A DNA stretch of 64,000 nucleotides from the NCBI GenBank assembly GCA_946807835.1, contig OX327696.1, forward strand, positions 3,856,501 to 3,920,500. The letters run 5' to 3'. This DNA comes from Ailanthus altissimus. Taxonomy: Eukaryota; Streptophyta; Magnoliopsida; Sapindales; Simaroubaceae. The notes beneath the pieces are model-generated. The model had not been told where the DNA came from. It was given only the letters and a program-made list of their open reading frames with translations, and made no database searches. Shown piece after piece: positions 47,460 to 60,146 of the stretch. Position numbers and translations under genes: made by a program. How positions within the stretch are numbered: position 1 is the first letter of the stretch; each line of letters begins with the position of its first letter.

Positions 47460-49312
47460 GTTTATTGTTGATTGGTTTTATAAAATTATAAAATTATTAT
47501 ATTAATAAAAAATAAAAAATCAATGACTACTGAATAAATGATAATTTATAATTTATGACACATTAATTGAAATACAAATTTTTTATCTCAATTATATAAA
47601 TGTGACAGTACTAAAAAACAATATAAGAGATTGAGACTAATCAACAAGCAAGCAATTAATAATAACAAGCTTATATAGTTGTTCATGAATTGGATTGTAG
47701 ACATTCTTTCTCTAATTAAATTACTTTTGTAGAGCATTTATAGTGAACATCGGTGACATGCTGGAAAGGATCACCAACGGTGTTTCAGGTAATATCTCTG
47801 AGGATCTTTATAAGCTCGATATTTAATTATTGTTTTTCACTTAACTTTTTAAGAGGAAAATCATTATTATCCCCTTCAGTTTTTTTTTTTTTTTACATAT
47901 AACACTTTTTTTTTAAAGTTTTTTAAAATTATCTATTTTAACAAAACAATTGATTATTTTTTCTCTAGAAACGATTAAAAACTTTAATGAGTGGTAAAAA
48001 AAGGCTCAGACAAAAATAAATATATTTGAAAAAATTTAAGAGGGTAACAATAATTTTTTCTTTAAACAAGTTTTGCAAAACTTCACACGTTTTTTAAATA
48101 TAAATATAACTTAGATAATGTTGCAAAATTCATAACAACGTTACTCCTTTGAGAAATTGCTAATTTAATTTTTGAAGTTTTGTTGAATTACTCAGTTAGT
48201 TATATTTTTTAAATACCTCAATTAGTCCCTACTATTGGAAAAATAACATCTGAAGTATACTTTCTGAGAGCAGCAAAGTAAATTAATATATTTAGGCTTG
48301 GTAAACAATCTCATATTTGATCAACTTGACCTTCATGCTTTTAAAAAAAATGCATTTTAAATATTATTTTTTCAATAAAAAAACTAATTAAAGTACTTAA
48401 AACAACATAAGAAATTCGAGCAATTCAACTGAACTTTAAAGATCAAACTACTAATTTCCCTTATTGTTTTCAGATATAAAACTGTCTAATTTATGCTTTT
48501 TCGAAAAGGAAATTCGCAGCTAAAAATGTCTAATGATATAAATTATTGCTACTTAATTTTTATTGTTACATGCATCATTTTCTACCTAACCTTTTTCATA
48601 TTCTTTGGATTTGAGCCTAGGTCTATACTGCACAGAGTTGTGTTTCGACAATAGAGATCCTCTGTAAGACTAATAATTAAAACTCAAATACTCTTTCTCC
48701 TTGCCTTTATTCTTTCTCAGTCTATAAGCCACTTCGTTTATATTGCAGATGATACAAACTAATTTAATTTGTTGTGATAAATAATTGAGCACTTCCTTGC
48801 ATGAGAAGAATAATGAGAAGTAGAAGTGTATAAACAATTTGCTGTGATAAACAATTTTCCCTTCACATATTTTCTTGTTCTTTGATCACAGATTCGACTT
48901 TTTTGTTGTCCAAGTTATCATTATGTTCTTGAGTGCTTACCAACTTGTAAGTCGAAAGAAATCCTGCGAAGTAAGTCATCTGTCTTAGTACTTTGATTAA
49001 GAGTTTTATTAATATGGTTTTCGAAATAATATTCAAATAGAGCTTCTTGAATATCAATAATCCTTTGGAAATTTGTTTGGTTACTCCCTTGTAGTTTTTA
49101 TGTGAGATTTACCTTTAAAATAAATTATGCCCACCGTAATCTAACTATATTTGTCAAAGCGTCTATATAGAATGATATGGCATTACTTTAAATCATTTTT
49201 TTTCTGAATTTGTTTTCTCTTCAGGTACCCTCCAATCAAATGCGGAGAATTTATTAGCAATCGCTTCAAGACTCTTGCTTCTGATAAACTGAAAAATGAA
49301 ACAAAAGATTAG

Positions 49313-51221
49313 AGCTTGTTGCAAAACTTGGATATCAGAAGAAAACCACTACTGCATCTATTGAGATCAAAATATATGAAATAATTTATGTATGGTAATA
49401 ATAAGCTTTCAGCAACCTTTGTCGACATTTTATTTACCTCTTTGCTTTGCTGTTTTGAAATATAATAAGGTTTTTGGCCTCTAATTAGTTTTTCCTATTC
49501 AACTACTTTCATTTTGTTTGTGCCAAATTTGATAAATTAAGAACTCGGTCAGTTTTGTGAGTATAAACGAATGAAGATTTATTTAATAAGAAAAAGTAAC
49601 GACTTTGTAGAAATTGTCCAAGCTTAAGGAAAGTAAGAAGATCGTTTAAAGAAAATTACTTAACTCAGCTAGGTTATAGAAGATTGTTGAGGTCATGTTT
49701 AATGTCAAATGAGGTGTTTAATAAGTGCAGAGTTGATCAAATAAGAGTTTATAACACATTTTAGAAACTAAAATAACCTAGATTTTCACAGAATATGGTT
49801 AAGAGATGACCCAAATTAGAGCTAAGGTTATGATAGTAGAGCCAAAATCAGGGGATTATCTAAAAGTGAGTATGGCAAAGTAACACTCAATATCAAAGCT
49901 GAACTTAGAGCTCAGTATTGGCACAGATAACGATTTTTTACATTATTGACTTAGTAACAAGGGGCTCAGGTCTGGGCTAGATGTATGCTTAGTTTGATCT
50001 CGTAATTTCAAGTTAAACACAATCTAGTAAGTAATTAATAAGAAAATACAACATAAAAAGTAGCAATGCACAAGATTTATGTTGTTCAGTTTAAAGGCTT
50101 ACGTCTATAGATGGAGCTCATCACTAAATCTAATAATACTTATAAGCTCAAATCTCATATGTTCTTTCCCTCTTTAAACTTATGAAAGTGATTTCTATGT
50201 GTTTTTAATAGGAGTTTTCATACTAAAGATAAATGGTGATTTTGGAGATTTATTAAAAAGGTTGAAGGTTGTACAAAGAGTTATATAAGAAACTTCTAAT
50301 ATGGAAAGAATGAGGAAGGAATTTCTAAAAGAGAGGGAGAAAGAGATGGATATGGAAAAGTGGTATCGAGAATGGAAAACTTTTATACTTTTTAAAAAAA
50401 GTGATGCTTAGATAGTAGAGGTACGTGTAAGCTCATTAGAACACTTAGAAATTTTTTAATAGAGAAGAGAGTAACATTTTTTGGGGTAGGTGTCATGCTT
50501 AGAAGAAGAGGAAGGGAATGTTTTAGGGTTATGTGTCATTCTTTAGGAAAGAGTGTAAGAATATTTCTTTTGTACTAAAAAGGTATTCTACTCAATTAGG
50601 AGTATTTTGATAAATATCTTTGGTTTAACGTTTCTTTAGTGACCAAGAATATACCTAATAAATGTCATTATTTTAAAAATAATATTAACATGTGTCATAT
50701 GCGTAATGAAGATTAGTGACAATGCGGGTCCCACTTTAGTGCCAGACAATTATGTGCTAATTTAGCTCTTCTATGAATAAGGTTTTTTGATATAACTCTT
50801 TAAAATTAGTCTTTTCTTAATTATCTATGTAAAATTATTTTTAATAAGGTGATAAGGTGGAAGAAAACCTGTTTGTGGTCTTCATCTTTAATTGCAATAA
50901 TAATAATAATTTTTGTACTATTATTTGCAATAAAGAAGAAGACTTGTTTGTGGTCTCCACTAAATGTTTTGTATGGCTAACACTTATCTTTTTATGTCAT
51001 TCAAATAATCTTCTTAATAATTAATTGGCTTAATAAAGATGTTGAGGTGTCCTAAAGTGAACAATATAATTAGAGAACTCAGTCTTTACTTTAATATCTC
51101 TTATTATATTTTAATATATTTTTCTCACTTTGATTGATAGCAAGTTAAAGATTCATTCATTTATAAAAATAATGGACCCAAATACTAGTGATTGCATAAA
51201 TTGTGAATTAAATAAATCCCT
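49313..51221. other. Spacer between gene B and the Ale-like element
   Basis: No gene. A possible old LTR fragment in minus orientation lies at about 49980-50640: the reverse complement near 50060-50130 reads GAGCTCCATCTATAGACGTAAG and then AACTGAACAACATAAATC, a degraded form of the GGACGTAGGC...GAACCACGTAA motif of the other LTRs. Confidence 0.4.
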
Positions 51222-51457
51222 TGCATTTTGGCCATGGTATCTCCACCTCTTTCCTATAGAGATGCCAAATGGCATTTGGTTTATATAGTCATTTGCTAAA
51301 TATCAAATCTTGATTTTGCATGTAACCTCTTCTGTGGCTATATATATAAGATGTTGTATAAAAATGGGATATACAATTTTACGCAATAAATTTTGCTACT
51401 TTCTCGATTTTCTCTTCACTTGTTTAATTATTTATTTTTTTATTTTATATCACAACA
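51222..51457 (+). repeat. 5' LTR of C3
   Basis: Matches 62266-62505 by eye across its length with many substitutions and a 20-25 base indel (the GTAACCAACTTTATGTAGAGAGAG stretch of the 3' copy is shorter here). Confidence 0.7.
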
Positions 51458-51710
51458 CATTATTAGCAAGGATATTATTTTAGGAAGAATCCCATCTAAT
51501 TCTATATTTTTATATTTAATACAACTATTTTTATGAGTATACTCTATGATTGTTATTAAATTTGATCTTTTACATTAGAAAATAGGAGTTAGTTTTATAT
51601 TCTTTACTATAATATTGTAGTATATTTGTTTTTATTTGAATTTTAAAGACAAAGAAAAAGAAATATAGAATATCGAAGTTCAAAACTCAAAACTTTGAAG
51701 ACTTTGAATT

Positions 51711-52000
51711 TTGAAAAATTATCTAAAAGAAATTAAAGACTACATCAAATTGTCCAACCTCATAAAGCTTAAATCTGATGTCCTAGATATTTCAAGCGAG
51801 AACTATTTATCTTGGATCTTGGATGTTAAAGTCCACTTAGATGCTAAACAGCTTGACAACACAATCAAGATTAGAAATAATACATCTTTACAAGATCGTG
51901 CTCAAGCTTTGATTTTCCTTCCCTAACACCTTCATCAAGTGTTGAAAAGAGAAAATCTTACCATAAAGGACCCATATCTTCTTTTTGAAACAGCTTAAAT
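51711..52000 (+). pseudogene. Gag remnant of C3
   Basis: The frame 51711-51926 reads ENYLSWILDVKVHLDAKQLDN followed by QDRAQALIFL, the conserved gag start of Ale-type Copia elements. It breaks at 51924 but the similarity continues to about 52000. A degraded RNA-binding part (RGGHG-like, then LRCKTKYN) lies at 52420-52630. Confidence 0.72.
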
Positions 52001-52887
52001 AAAAGATTTAACCACTTGAACTTAGTGATACTACCAGAAGCTTGTAATGAGTAGATGTATCTACATTTGTAGGATTTCATGTAAGTCAATGAATATAATT
52101 ATATACTCTTTAGGATCACTTCACAATTAGCATTATATGGAGAAGATGTAATGAATGAAGATTTTCTAGAAAAGATATTTTTAACTTTTCATGCCTCTAT
52201 TATGATTCGATAATAGCAGTATCAAGCACGTGAGTATAAAAATATAATAATTTAATTTCATGTCTCCTTGTTGTTGAAAAAAAATAACTAACTTTTAATA
52301 AAGAATCATTTATCTCATCTTACTAGTGCTGCATTAATACTTGAAGCAAATGTCATCCCACATAAAGCAAATGCGACCTTGCATAGTCATAGTGGTATCA
52401 TTGGTGCAACCATAATTATGGTCGTGGTCATGGTCACAGAGGTGGTCATGGTTGAGGTTAAGGTCAAGGTTGTATTTAATATAGTTATTAACCTTGTGAT
52501 AATTATAATAAAAATAAATTCAAGTAGGATTGAAATGAAGGAAGAAAAGAAAAAGAAGTTCAATCTAAAGACACTTGTCTTCGTTGTAAAACAAAATATA
52601 ATATTTGGCGTGCTTGTTGTATGCCCAAACATTTGTACAAGGCATCCTTGAGAGAAAAGGAAAAGAACACCGAGACTAATTATCTTGATAACATAGATCT
52701 AAAAAATACTACACGTCTTAATGTCTCTAACTTCTTGGAGATATCAATCCCAAAAAAATCACTTAATGATGGATATATCCATACAAATTAAGTTTTAATT
52801 ATTGTTTCTTTAATATATTTGTATCATAATAATTTGAATATATGTTATTATCTTGATATTTAATATAAATGTTCTTTTCTTCTCTTC

Positions 52888-53353
52888 ATGAAAGACATGG
52901 ATTCAAATAGCAAATTAAATGCTCTTAATAAAAATGGTGAAATATGTCTAGCTGATAGTGTTACAACGCACACAATCCTTCTAAGCAAGAAATATTTCTC
53001 AAATTTGATATTAGTTAAAATTAGTGTTATATTAGGCTCAACAAATTTGATTAAAGGTTCTGGAAGAGCTATCATCTTCATAACAAATGGCATAAAATTA
53101 TGCATCCTTAACACCTTACATCCACCCAAATAAAAAAGATCATTCCTTAACTTTAAAGATATTCATTGTAATGATTTTCATGCATATAGAGGCTACAAAT
53201 GAGAATAATAGGAATATCTATGCATAAATTCTACAATCCTCGGCTAGAAGAAAACATTAGAGAAGCTTTATGCTTTCTCATTTGGCTTATGTTATACGAT
53301 GATCAGAGCATTTGAGAGCTATGTAACCATGAATGAGAAGTTAAAACATTTAA
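52888..53353 (+). pseudogene. Protease and integrase N-terminal remnant of C3
   Basis: CLADSVTTHTILLSKKYF with GSTNLIKGSGRAII is the Ale-type protease region, where ADS is the active-site position (usually DSG/DSA). It runs into a pre-integrase segment ending NEKLKH at 53353, exactly where a DNA element is inserted. The integrase frame resumes at 56706. Confidence 0.72.
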
Positions 53354-53907
53354 GGCTCATTTGGTTAAGCTTTTCAAATATAGTTTTTTAAAAGTGGAGC
53401 TTTCTAAAGAAGAACTTTTAAGAAAAAGACATTGATTGTTTTGTTATATATTGTTAAAAATACTTATCTGTTATTAAATTATCAAAAAAGGACACTCAAT
53501 AAAAATTATACTCATATTTTAAACAATTCAACATTTTTTATATAAGTTTAAATTTATCATGTATTTATTGAATTCAATTTCTTAAAATTTAAGAATTAAG
53601 TAAAATTAATATATAGTAATCAATGAATCAATATAAATCATTGTATTTGATACAAAAATTGAAAATAAAATAATACTTTCTTTTCATTTAAAAAATAAAA
53701 AGAATTAACAAAAGATTTTTGTAAAATATGATGGCTGTAGAGATATAGAGAATTTGAGATATCATGACTTTTAAGAAAATATTAAAAGTATGTTAGTTGA
53801 ATAGGGTTTATTTTTATTAAGGGTACACTAGAAATACAAAACTATTATTAGGGTATATGCGATATTACATAAATATATTAAAAAAAGCTCAAAAACGCAA
53901 TACTCCC

Positions 53908-56533
53908 TGTTGGCTTATACGAAATTGAAGATTTTGATAATTCTAAATAATAGAGAAAAATATGTTCATGGACTAAAGTACAAAATTTTGAAAGTTATAA
54001 AAAAATGGCCAAAATGCAAGCATTCAAAACTTTGGTTACTGTAGCGCATACTATACTATGGTCTTGTAGCAACAACACTATTTCATAATGGTTAAATCAC
54101 TGTGCAACGGCTAGTTACTGTGTTAACGGTTATAACAGTTAAAGTACTGTATCTGAACTGTAGCAACGGGCAGGATACTGTAGCAACGATAAAAAAACGG
54201 CTAGTTTCTCTATAAATACAAGCCTTATTCAAGCTCATCAACAACAAGTAAAGCATTCTATAATCTTCATATCATTTGAGAAGAAAAGAAATATTTATAT
54301 TTGTGTTAAAATTTTTGTATTTACTTTTAAGAGAGTTTAAATTATAAGAATTTAATTGAACCCAAAGTTAATTTTTGTAAGGGTCTAGTTGGTACCCGAT
54401 AAAGTCAATATACTGTGAGGGTTTAATTAGTACCTGAGAAACTAATCAAGGTGTGATTGGTACCTAGGAAAGCCAATTTGTGAAGGTTTGATTAACACTT
54501 GAGAAGTTAATCAAAGGGTCTTGAAAGATAGACCGAACTAGTGGAATCATCAAGTGTGGTTAGCTTTAAGGGGTGAATGATGTAAACTGAAATAAGGGTC
54601 GAACCACGTAAATATTCAGTGTTAGCTTTCTCTTTTCTTACTCTCTTATTTACTGCATTTACTTGTGCTTTGATTTATTTATATTATTAGTAATTGCATA
54701 AATTATTTTATTATTTTTTTAAATACCCAATTCACATCTCCACTTGGATTGCGTAACCTATCTCTAGAACTTGCAAATGGTATCAGAGCCTAGTACTCTA
54801 GAAAGAACTTAACAGTCTTAGAGTTATCCATGGCAACCATTAATGAACCTAATATATATGAAGGATAATCCACTACTAAACCTCACTTCTTTAATGGAAA
54901 TGACTATAACTATTGGAAAATTATGGTGAGAATCTATTTACAAACTTTCAATTATAATATTTGGACTATTATTCAAAATGGTCCTCATGTGCTAATGAAA
55001 AATAATAAAATTGCAAGTTTATTTCCAAACTTGAAAATGAGTGGGATAAAGGGAATTTTAAAAATACTTCTTTAAATACAAAAGCCATAAACTATTTATT
55101 TTGTGCATTAGATAAAAGTGTGTTCAATAAAATTTGTAATTATAATTCTGCATATGAAATTTGGCTTGCATTAGAAGCATTATATGAGAAAAATGCAGCC
55201 AAGAAGAAGAAAGCAATGATGGCATCAAGTTCAATATAGGATGATTATTCGTCGGAAGATGATAAAAGAGAAATAACCAATCTTGTACTTATGGCTATCA
55301 ATAATGACAAATCCGATATTGAGGTAAGTGATGATGAACCTTCTATTGAAGACCTTTATTACAATTTATTAAAGAAAAAAAACTACGCAAACGAAATTAA
55401 ATAAAGAAAGAAATTGTTTAAAAGTCTAAAACTAGAAAAAGATGAGTTATAAAAGGACAATCAAATTTTGAAAGAGAAATTAAATAAAGAAAAGAATTTG
55501 TTGCAAGAAGAAATTAAATGTCTAAAACTGAAAATTGATAAGTTACAAAAAGACAATCAAATTTTAAATGATGAAAAAGAAAATATAATTGACTTCTTGT
55601 TTGTGCACTGTTTGTACAGATTTGGGGGGAATACATACTTTACGAATAGAAGATATTGCCTACATTATTTATCATCATAAAAAAATGGGAGATTGTTAGC
55701 CTAAACGACTTTGAAGATTTTGATGATTCCAAACAATAGAGAAAAACATGTTCATGGACTAAAGCGCAAAGTTTTGAAAGTTACAGAAAATGGACCAAAA
55801 TGAAAACATTTAAACTTTGGTCACTGTAGCGAGTACTGTACTATGGTCCTGTAGTAACGACACTGTTTCATAACGGTTAAATCACTATGCAACGACTAGT
55901 TACTGTGTTAACGGTTATAATGATCAAATTACTGTATCTGAACTATAGTAATGGGTAAGATACTATAGCAAAGACAAAAAAATGGCTAGTTTCTCCATCT
56001 CTATAAATACAAGTCTCATTCAAGCTCATCAACAACAAGTAAAGCATTCTATAATCTTCATATCATTTGAGAAGAAAAGAAATATTCATATTTGTGTTAA
56101 AATTATTGTATTTACTCTTAAGAGAGTTTAAATTGTAAGGGTTTAATTAACCCAAAGTTAATCTTTGTAAGGATCTAGTTGGTACCTAATAAAACTAACA
56201 TATTGTAAGGGTTTGATTTGTACTTGAAAAAGTCAATTTGTAAAGGTTTGATTAACACCTAGAAAGCTAATCAAAGGGTCTTGGAAGATAGACCGAATTG
56301 GTGAAATCCTCAAATGCAATTAACTTCGAAGCTTGGACGTAAGCTGGGATAAGGACCGGACCACATAAACATCCAGTGTTAGCTTTCTCTTTTTCTACTT
56401 TCTTATTTAATGCATTTACTTGTACTTTGATTAATTTATATTATTAGTAATTACATAAATTATTTTATTATTTTTTTAAATACCTAATTTGCATCCACTC
56501 TTTGGGTTGTCTACCCTATTTTTATAATTTGCA
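53908..56533 (+). mobile_element. Non-autonomous, gag-only LTR retrotransposon
   Basis: The LTRs are 53908-54775 (868 bp) and 55694-56533 (840 bp), with a perfect TSD CTCCC (53903-53907 and 56534-56538). The primer site TGGTATCAGAGCC is at 54778-54790 and the purine tract AAAAATGGGAGAT precedes the 3' LTR. Each LTR has a U3 with several TACTGTAGCAACG-like repeats and a TATAAATA box (54211-54218 and 56002-56009). Only a gag remnant lies between, with no protease, integrase or RT, so movement would need enzymes supplied by a full-length relative. It sits inside the Tourist-like element. Confidence 0.87.
54831..55679 (+). pseudogene. Gag remnant with coiled coil in the gag-only element
   Basis: After the ATG at 54831, HFFNGNDYNYWKIMVRIYL and then IWTIIQNGP are the conserved start of plant Copia gag (DUF4219/UBN2 type). 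A stop occurs soon after the ATG. The end (55230-55620) reads ITNLVLMAIN, EPSIEDLYYNLL and a Lys/Glu/Leu-rich stretch (55468-55600) with heptad spacing, probably a coiled coil. The zinc knuckle usual between these parts is missing, so the middle of gag has been deleted. Confidence 0.72.
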
Positions 56534-56705
56534 CTCCCAAAAGGCTAAAATTTGAGATTTTGTAAGTAAAAACAAAATAGATTTTTTTTTATCTCTAAAA
56601 CTCTTCTCTAATTTTAATCAAACGTCATCAAAAAATTTGAAAATAAATTTTAACATTAAAAAACCTTTCTTAACCGTAAAGAAGCCTAACCAAATGGGCA
56701 CTTAA

Positions 56706-57690
56706 TGACTTTTGTGCTTTAGCTTGACCATCTCAACCATTATGGTTCACAATGATATGAAGAATTATTAAAAATTCTCATAGAAATTATTATTGAATTT
56801 GAAGATTTTATTATCTAATGATAGTATGTGCACTATTTGTACACAAGGTAAACTAGTGGTTTGACCATCTTCTTCTAAATGTGGTTTTAAATCTCCATCA
56901 TCTTTAAAAAATTTAAGGAGATATTTGTGGATCAATTTACCTACCAAGTATACCATTCGCTACTTCATTGTTTTAATTAATGCATCTATTCTATGGTCAT
57001 ATGTTTATTTGCTATCTACATGAAATCTTACTTTTACTAGTTTTTTGGCTCAAATTATCAAATTATGTGCACAATTTTTAAATTACCAATCAAGACTTTA
57101 CATCTTGATAATGCTTGTGAGTTCATTTTCAAGATATTTGATGTCTACTGTATGTTTATGGGAATTGACGTAGAACATTTAGTGCACTTGTTATGCTCAA
57201 AATATATTATGAGAATCATTTATTAAGAGACTTCAAATAATTGCAAGAACTTTGCTACTATAAAATCAATTACCTACTTTCACAAAGGGTTATATAATTT
57301 TGCATGTTGTGGCATTGATTTGCCTAAAGTAACTACTTATTCCCTATTACAACTTGTGTTTGGTCATCGACCTAATATATCTCACTACATAATTTCGATT
57401 ATATTGGACAAGTTTCAATTGCACCTTTTTAATACACCAAGATAAAACCACAACATCATTTAAGAATTTTTGTTAATTTTAACTTAGCTTTATTATTATG
57501 CATCTAGAACTCTTAATGAATGATTTATTTACTGCACATTTTGCAACTTGTCATTTTGATAAGATGAATTTTTCTCCATTGGGAATAAGAAAAATGCCTT
57601 TAGAAAATAGATACGAATTATCTTGGAAAGTGAATCATATGCCTCATCTCAATCCTTACGCTACACAAAGTGAAAATAAAGTATAAAGGA
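56706..57690 (+). pseudogene. Integrase remnant of C3
   Basis: It resumes after the nested element with a degraded LDHLNHYGS finger (normally WHDRLGH) and CTICTQGK. The core is recognisable only in patches up to 57420. The C-terminal part is better kept: the frame 57498-57686 reads LFTAHFATCHFDKMNFSPLG and NHMPHLNPYATQSENKV, as in Ale-type integrase tails. Confidence 0.72.
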
Positions 57691-58435
57691 TAGTTCATCT
57701 GCAACAAATTATAAATCAGTTACCTGATACATTTATAGAAGCATAAAAAACAACTAAGTCATATATGTCAGTTGCTAATATACCAGCTCAACCTAATTAT
57801 TTTTAAAGAGCAGCTAAGGAAATGTCTATTGCACACCGAAAGCATGGTACTACTTAGTTCCATAGAAAAGAAAAATACAAAATCTGGTTCCTATTATAAA
57901 TTATGCTCAAGCTATATATTACAACAATTTAAGAAATATGGTTTGTACTTTCTGACTTACAATGTCATACAATCTCGACTGATTACCTTTGGGATCATAT
58001 AGATGAGTTTGAGAACTCAACACTATATGTGTTCGACTTTTGGGCTAAGGCCTATCAATGGTTAGATAGGCTAACAGGCAATGAAGAGTGTCATGGTCTT
58101 TCTTTCATCTTAAACTTTGGTCTACAACGAAAGATGTGATCAGTTATAAAAAAAAATTCACTATTTAGCTCTAGTTGTCAAGTAAGGCTTCCGCCATAAC
58201 AGAAAAAAATGAGTCTATGAAACTTTTGGACAATGATCCTAATATAGTAAAAGTCTTAGAAGCCGCGGCTTAAGTGTCAAAAGTGGTTCAAGCCCCAATA
58301 AAAGGCTAGAAATAATGAAAGAATCATTAATTTGCATTCACAATAGTTACGAAAATCATGAACGATTATTATGAACTACTATCTATTAATGAATGCAGAC
58401 TGAGGCATGATTGACCAAAACGAAAAGAAAGTATA

Positions 58436-58832
58436 ATTGACTTTTTAGCCAAACATGAGTATTTGGACCTATGGTCCATTCATTGGAGGGTGTCAAACCT
58501 ATTGGCTATCAATGGATTTTTATAAGAAAATGTAATGAAAAAATTGAAATTATAAAGTATAAAGCCAAAATTTCAAAGACCTATTATTGATTATAAGGAG
58601 ACTTATTCTCCTATAATAGATGTTATTAAATTTCAATTTTTGATCAGTTTGGATGCATTAGAAAAACTTAACATGTATCTCACTGATATGGTGATAGCAT
58701 ATTTATATGATTCACTCAATACTGATATTTATGTGAAAGTCCCTGAAGGATTCATAACGCCTAAAAAATTCCAATCACCATATCATAACTTATATTCTAT
58801 AAAGTTATAGAAGTTTCTATATAGGTTGTAAC
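58436..58832 (+). pseudogene. Reverse transcriptase remnant of C3, first part
   Basis: DYKETYSPIIDVIKFQFLISLD, MVIAYLYDSLNTDIYVKVPEGF and KFLYRL are the Copia RT order. The catalytic Asp normally found in MDV is present as TDMV. The reading stops at 58832, where a solo LTR is inserted, and resumes at 61031. Confidence 0.75.
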
Positions 58833-59429
58833 TGTTGGGTTTGGGCGAATTTACTTAGGGTGTGCTTGCATGTGGGTTTGTGTTCATCATACAAACAATA
58901 TACATATCTCATGCATACATGTGCACAGCGGAAGATTATGTACAATGAACACTGAAAATAACATTTGATTAAACTGAAAATCGAGATTGAGAAATATCAC
59001 CTATGAAGCCTTTGGATTAATTTTTTTTGAAGTCCACCATGAAATGAATCTTTGATCAATTCTAGCAATCAACAAGGGTGGGATTGATTGTCTAGAATGA
59101 CAGCATCTTAATCCAGCATATATGTTTAACTCTTAAACATTTTGCAAAGTTAAACTATTTAACTTAATTAAATTTATTTTTCCTTTTATTCAACTCTTGA
59201 ATAAATAAAACAAATCTTGTTTTTAGTTATTACATTTAGTAACCATTAATTCAATTTGTTTTGTTGTTCTAACACTTAAAACACAAAACAAACAATTTCA
59301 ATTTCTTAAATTGAATTGGCTCCCAAAATGCAAAACCTAAAATCTAAAACATTTTTTGATTTTCAATTTCATTTCACTTTATATACAAATGCATTAATTC
59401 CAAACTAATTTGAATTTCATTTGGCTTAA

Positions 59430-59790
59430 CCTAACGTTAGTTAACATTTAACCTTAGTTAGATTATTTTAACTTAACCTTTAAGTTAATAAATATTTAAT
59501 TAATTTAACCATAGTTAACTAACTTAACCATGGTTAGGTTAACCTTTACTTAACCTTTAAGTAAGGTTAACTTAATTAACTATATGATTAACCTTTAATC
59601 TTAGTTATGTTAAATTAATTTATTTAACAATTAAATAAATAAATATTTATTCTTATTATTTAACAATTAAATAATCATAAAGTGAAATTACTATTATATC
59701 CTTACTCGGTTACCAAGTTAACCTAAAGTGGGTCCCACCAATTTAACCACATACTTTAGTTAACGTAACCTTAGTAATTGCTGAATTATA
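59430..59790. repeat. TTAACC-rich degenerate repeat cluster
   Basis: The motif TTAACC or its near forms (CTTAACCTTTAAG, TAACCATGGTTAGG) recurs more than ten times in both orientations inside the solo LTR. Many copies form local palindromes such as TTAACCATGGTTA. It is not a telomeric array, because the unit and spacing vary. Confidence 0.7.
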
Positions 59791-60089
59791 CTGTATTGAA
59801 CAATTCAATACGGTACACTGTCCAAGTGCTCAAAGAGTACATTTCATATTGGGACTCTCTAGGTCTACACCCGATTTGTCAAATGGAACTGTTCCATTAA
59901 TCCGTAATCGATGCCCCACGCACACGTTACGAATATTACAAATCAGCGTGTCAGACCATACAAGTTGAGGTCATAACGTATACGTATAATCCTTCCATCA
60001 TTTATATCCTAGATGTGCGGGGATATAGATCAGCACCGTCAAATCCCCATTTGCTCATCCATAAACTTATCTCCAGATTCGTATCTCGA

Positions 60090-60146
60090 TAAACAATATA
60101 CGCAAACACTTTTGCTATATTGTTTAGTGTTTGCGTATATTGTTTA
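60090..60146. repeat. Perfect 20-bp inverted repeat, 17-base loop
   Basis: The arms TAAACAATATACGCAAACAC (60090-60109) and its exact complement (60127-60146) flank TTTTGCTATATTGTTTA. A strong hairpin would form in RNA of either strand. Confidence 0.88.

Larger units (their letters stand above)
37124..49312 (+). pseudogene. 2-oxoglutarate/Fe(II) dioxygenase pseudogene (gene B)
   Basis: Tandem paralogue of gene A with the same 11-exon structure: 37124-37228, 37840-38035, 38275-38367, 38549-38600, 38993-39117, 39216-39286 continued at 44885-44915, 45038-45096, 47733-47788, 48621-48663, 48892-48970, 49225-49312. All boundaries are still GT-AG. Lesions: TGA in exon 2 (37981-37983), TAG in exon 5 (39111-39113), an extra base in exon 6 upstream of the HxD codons, element C2 inserted in exon 6, one base lost in exon 8, TAG in exon 9 (48652-48654), and one base lost in exon 10. 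The iron-binding HxD (HCD, 39261-39269), LHRV and RxS codons survive, and exon 8 keeps the NIGDMLER motif that gene A has lost. It was therefore a normal enzyme before it died. Confidence 0.92.
53354..56701. mobile_element. Tourist/Harbinger-like element nested in C3 integrase
   Basis: The ends are inverted repeats: GGCTCATTTGGTTAAGCTT on the left and the reverse complement of GTGCCCATTTGGTTAGGCTT on the right. TTAA flanks both sides (53350-53353 and 56702-56705), so the duplication is TAA or TTAA as in Tourist-type MITEs. Without the LTR element inside it (53908-56533) it is about 720 bp of non-coding AT-rich DNA. The host frame continues across the junction, which supports the boundaries. 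Confidence 0.7.

Noticed and set aside
52387..52632. 81-codon minus-strand frame with Thr-rich sequence
   Set aside because: Complement of the gag zinc-knuckle region of element C3.
59430..59790. Possible telomere-like (TTTAGGG or TTAACC) array
   Set aside because: Units are irregular, occur in both orientations and sit inside an LTR. There is no TTTAGGG run.
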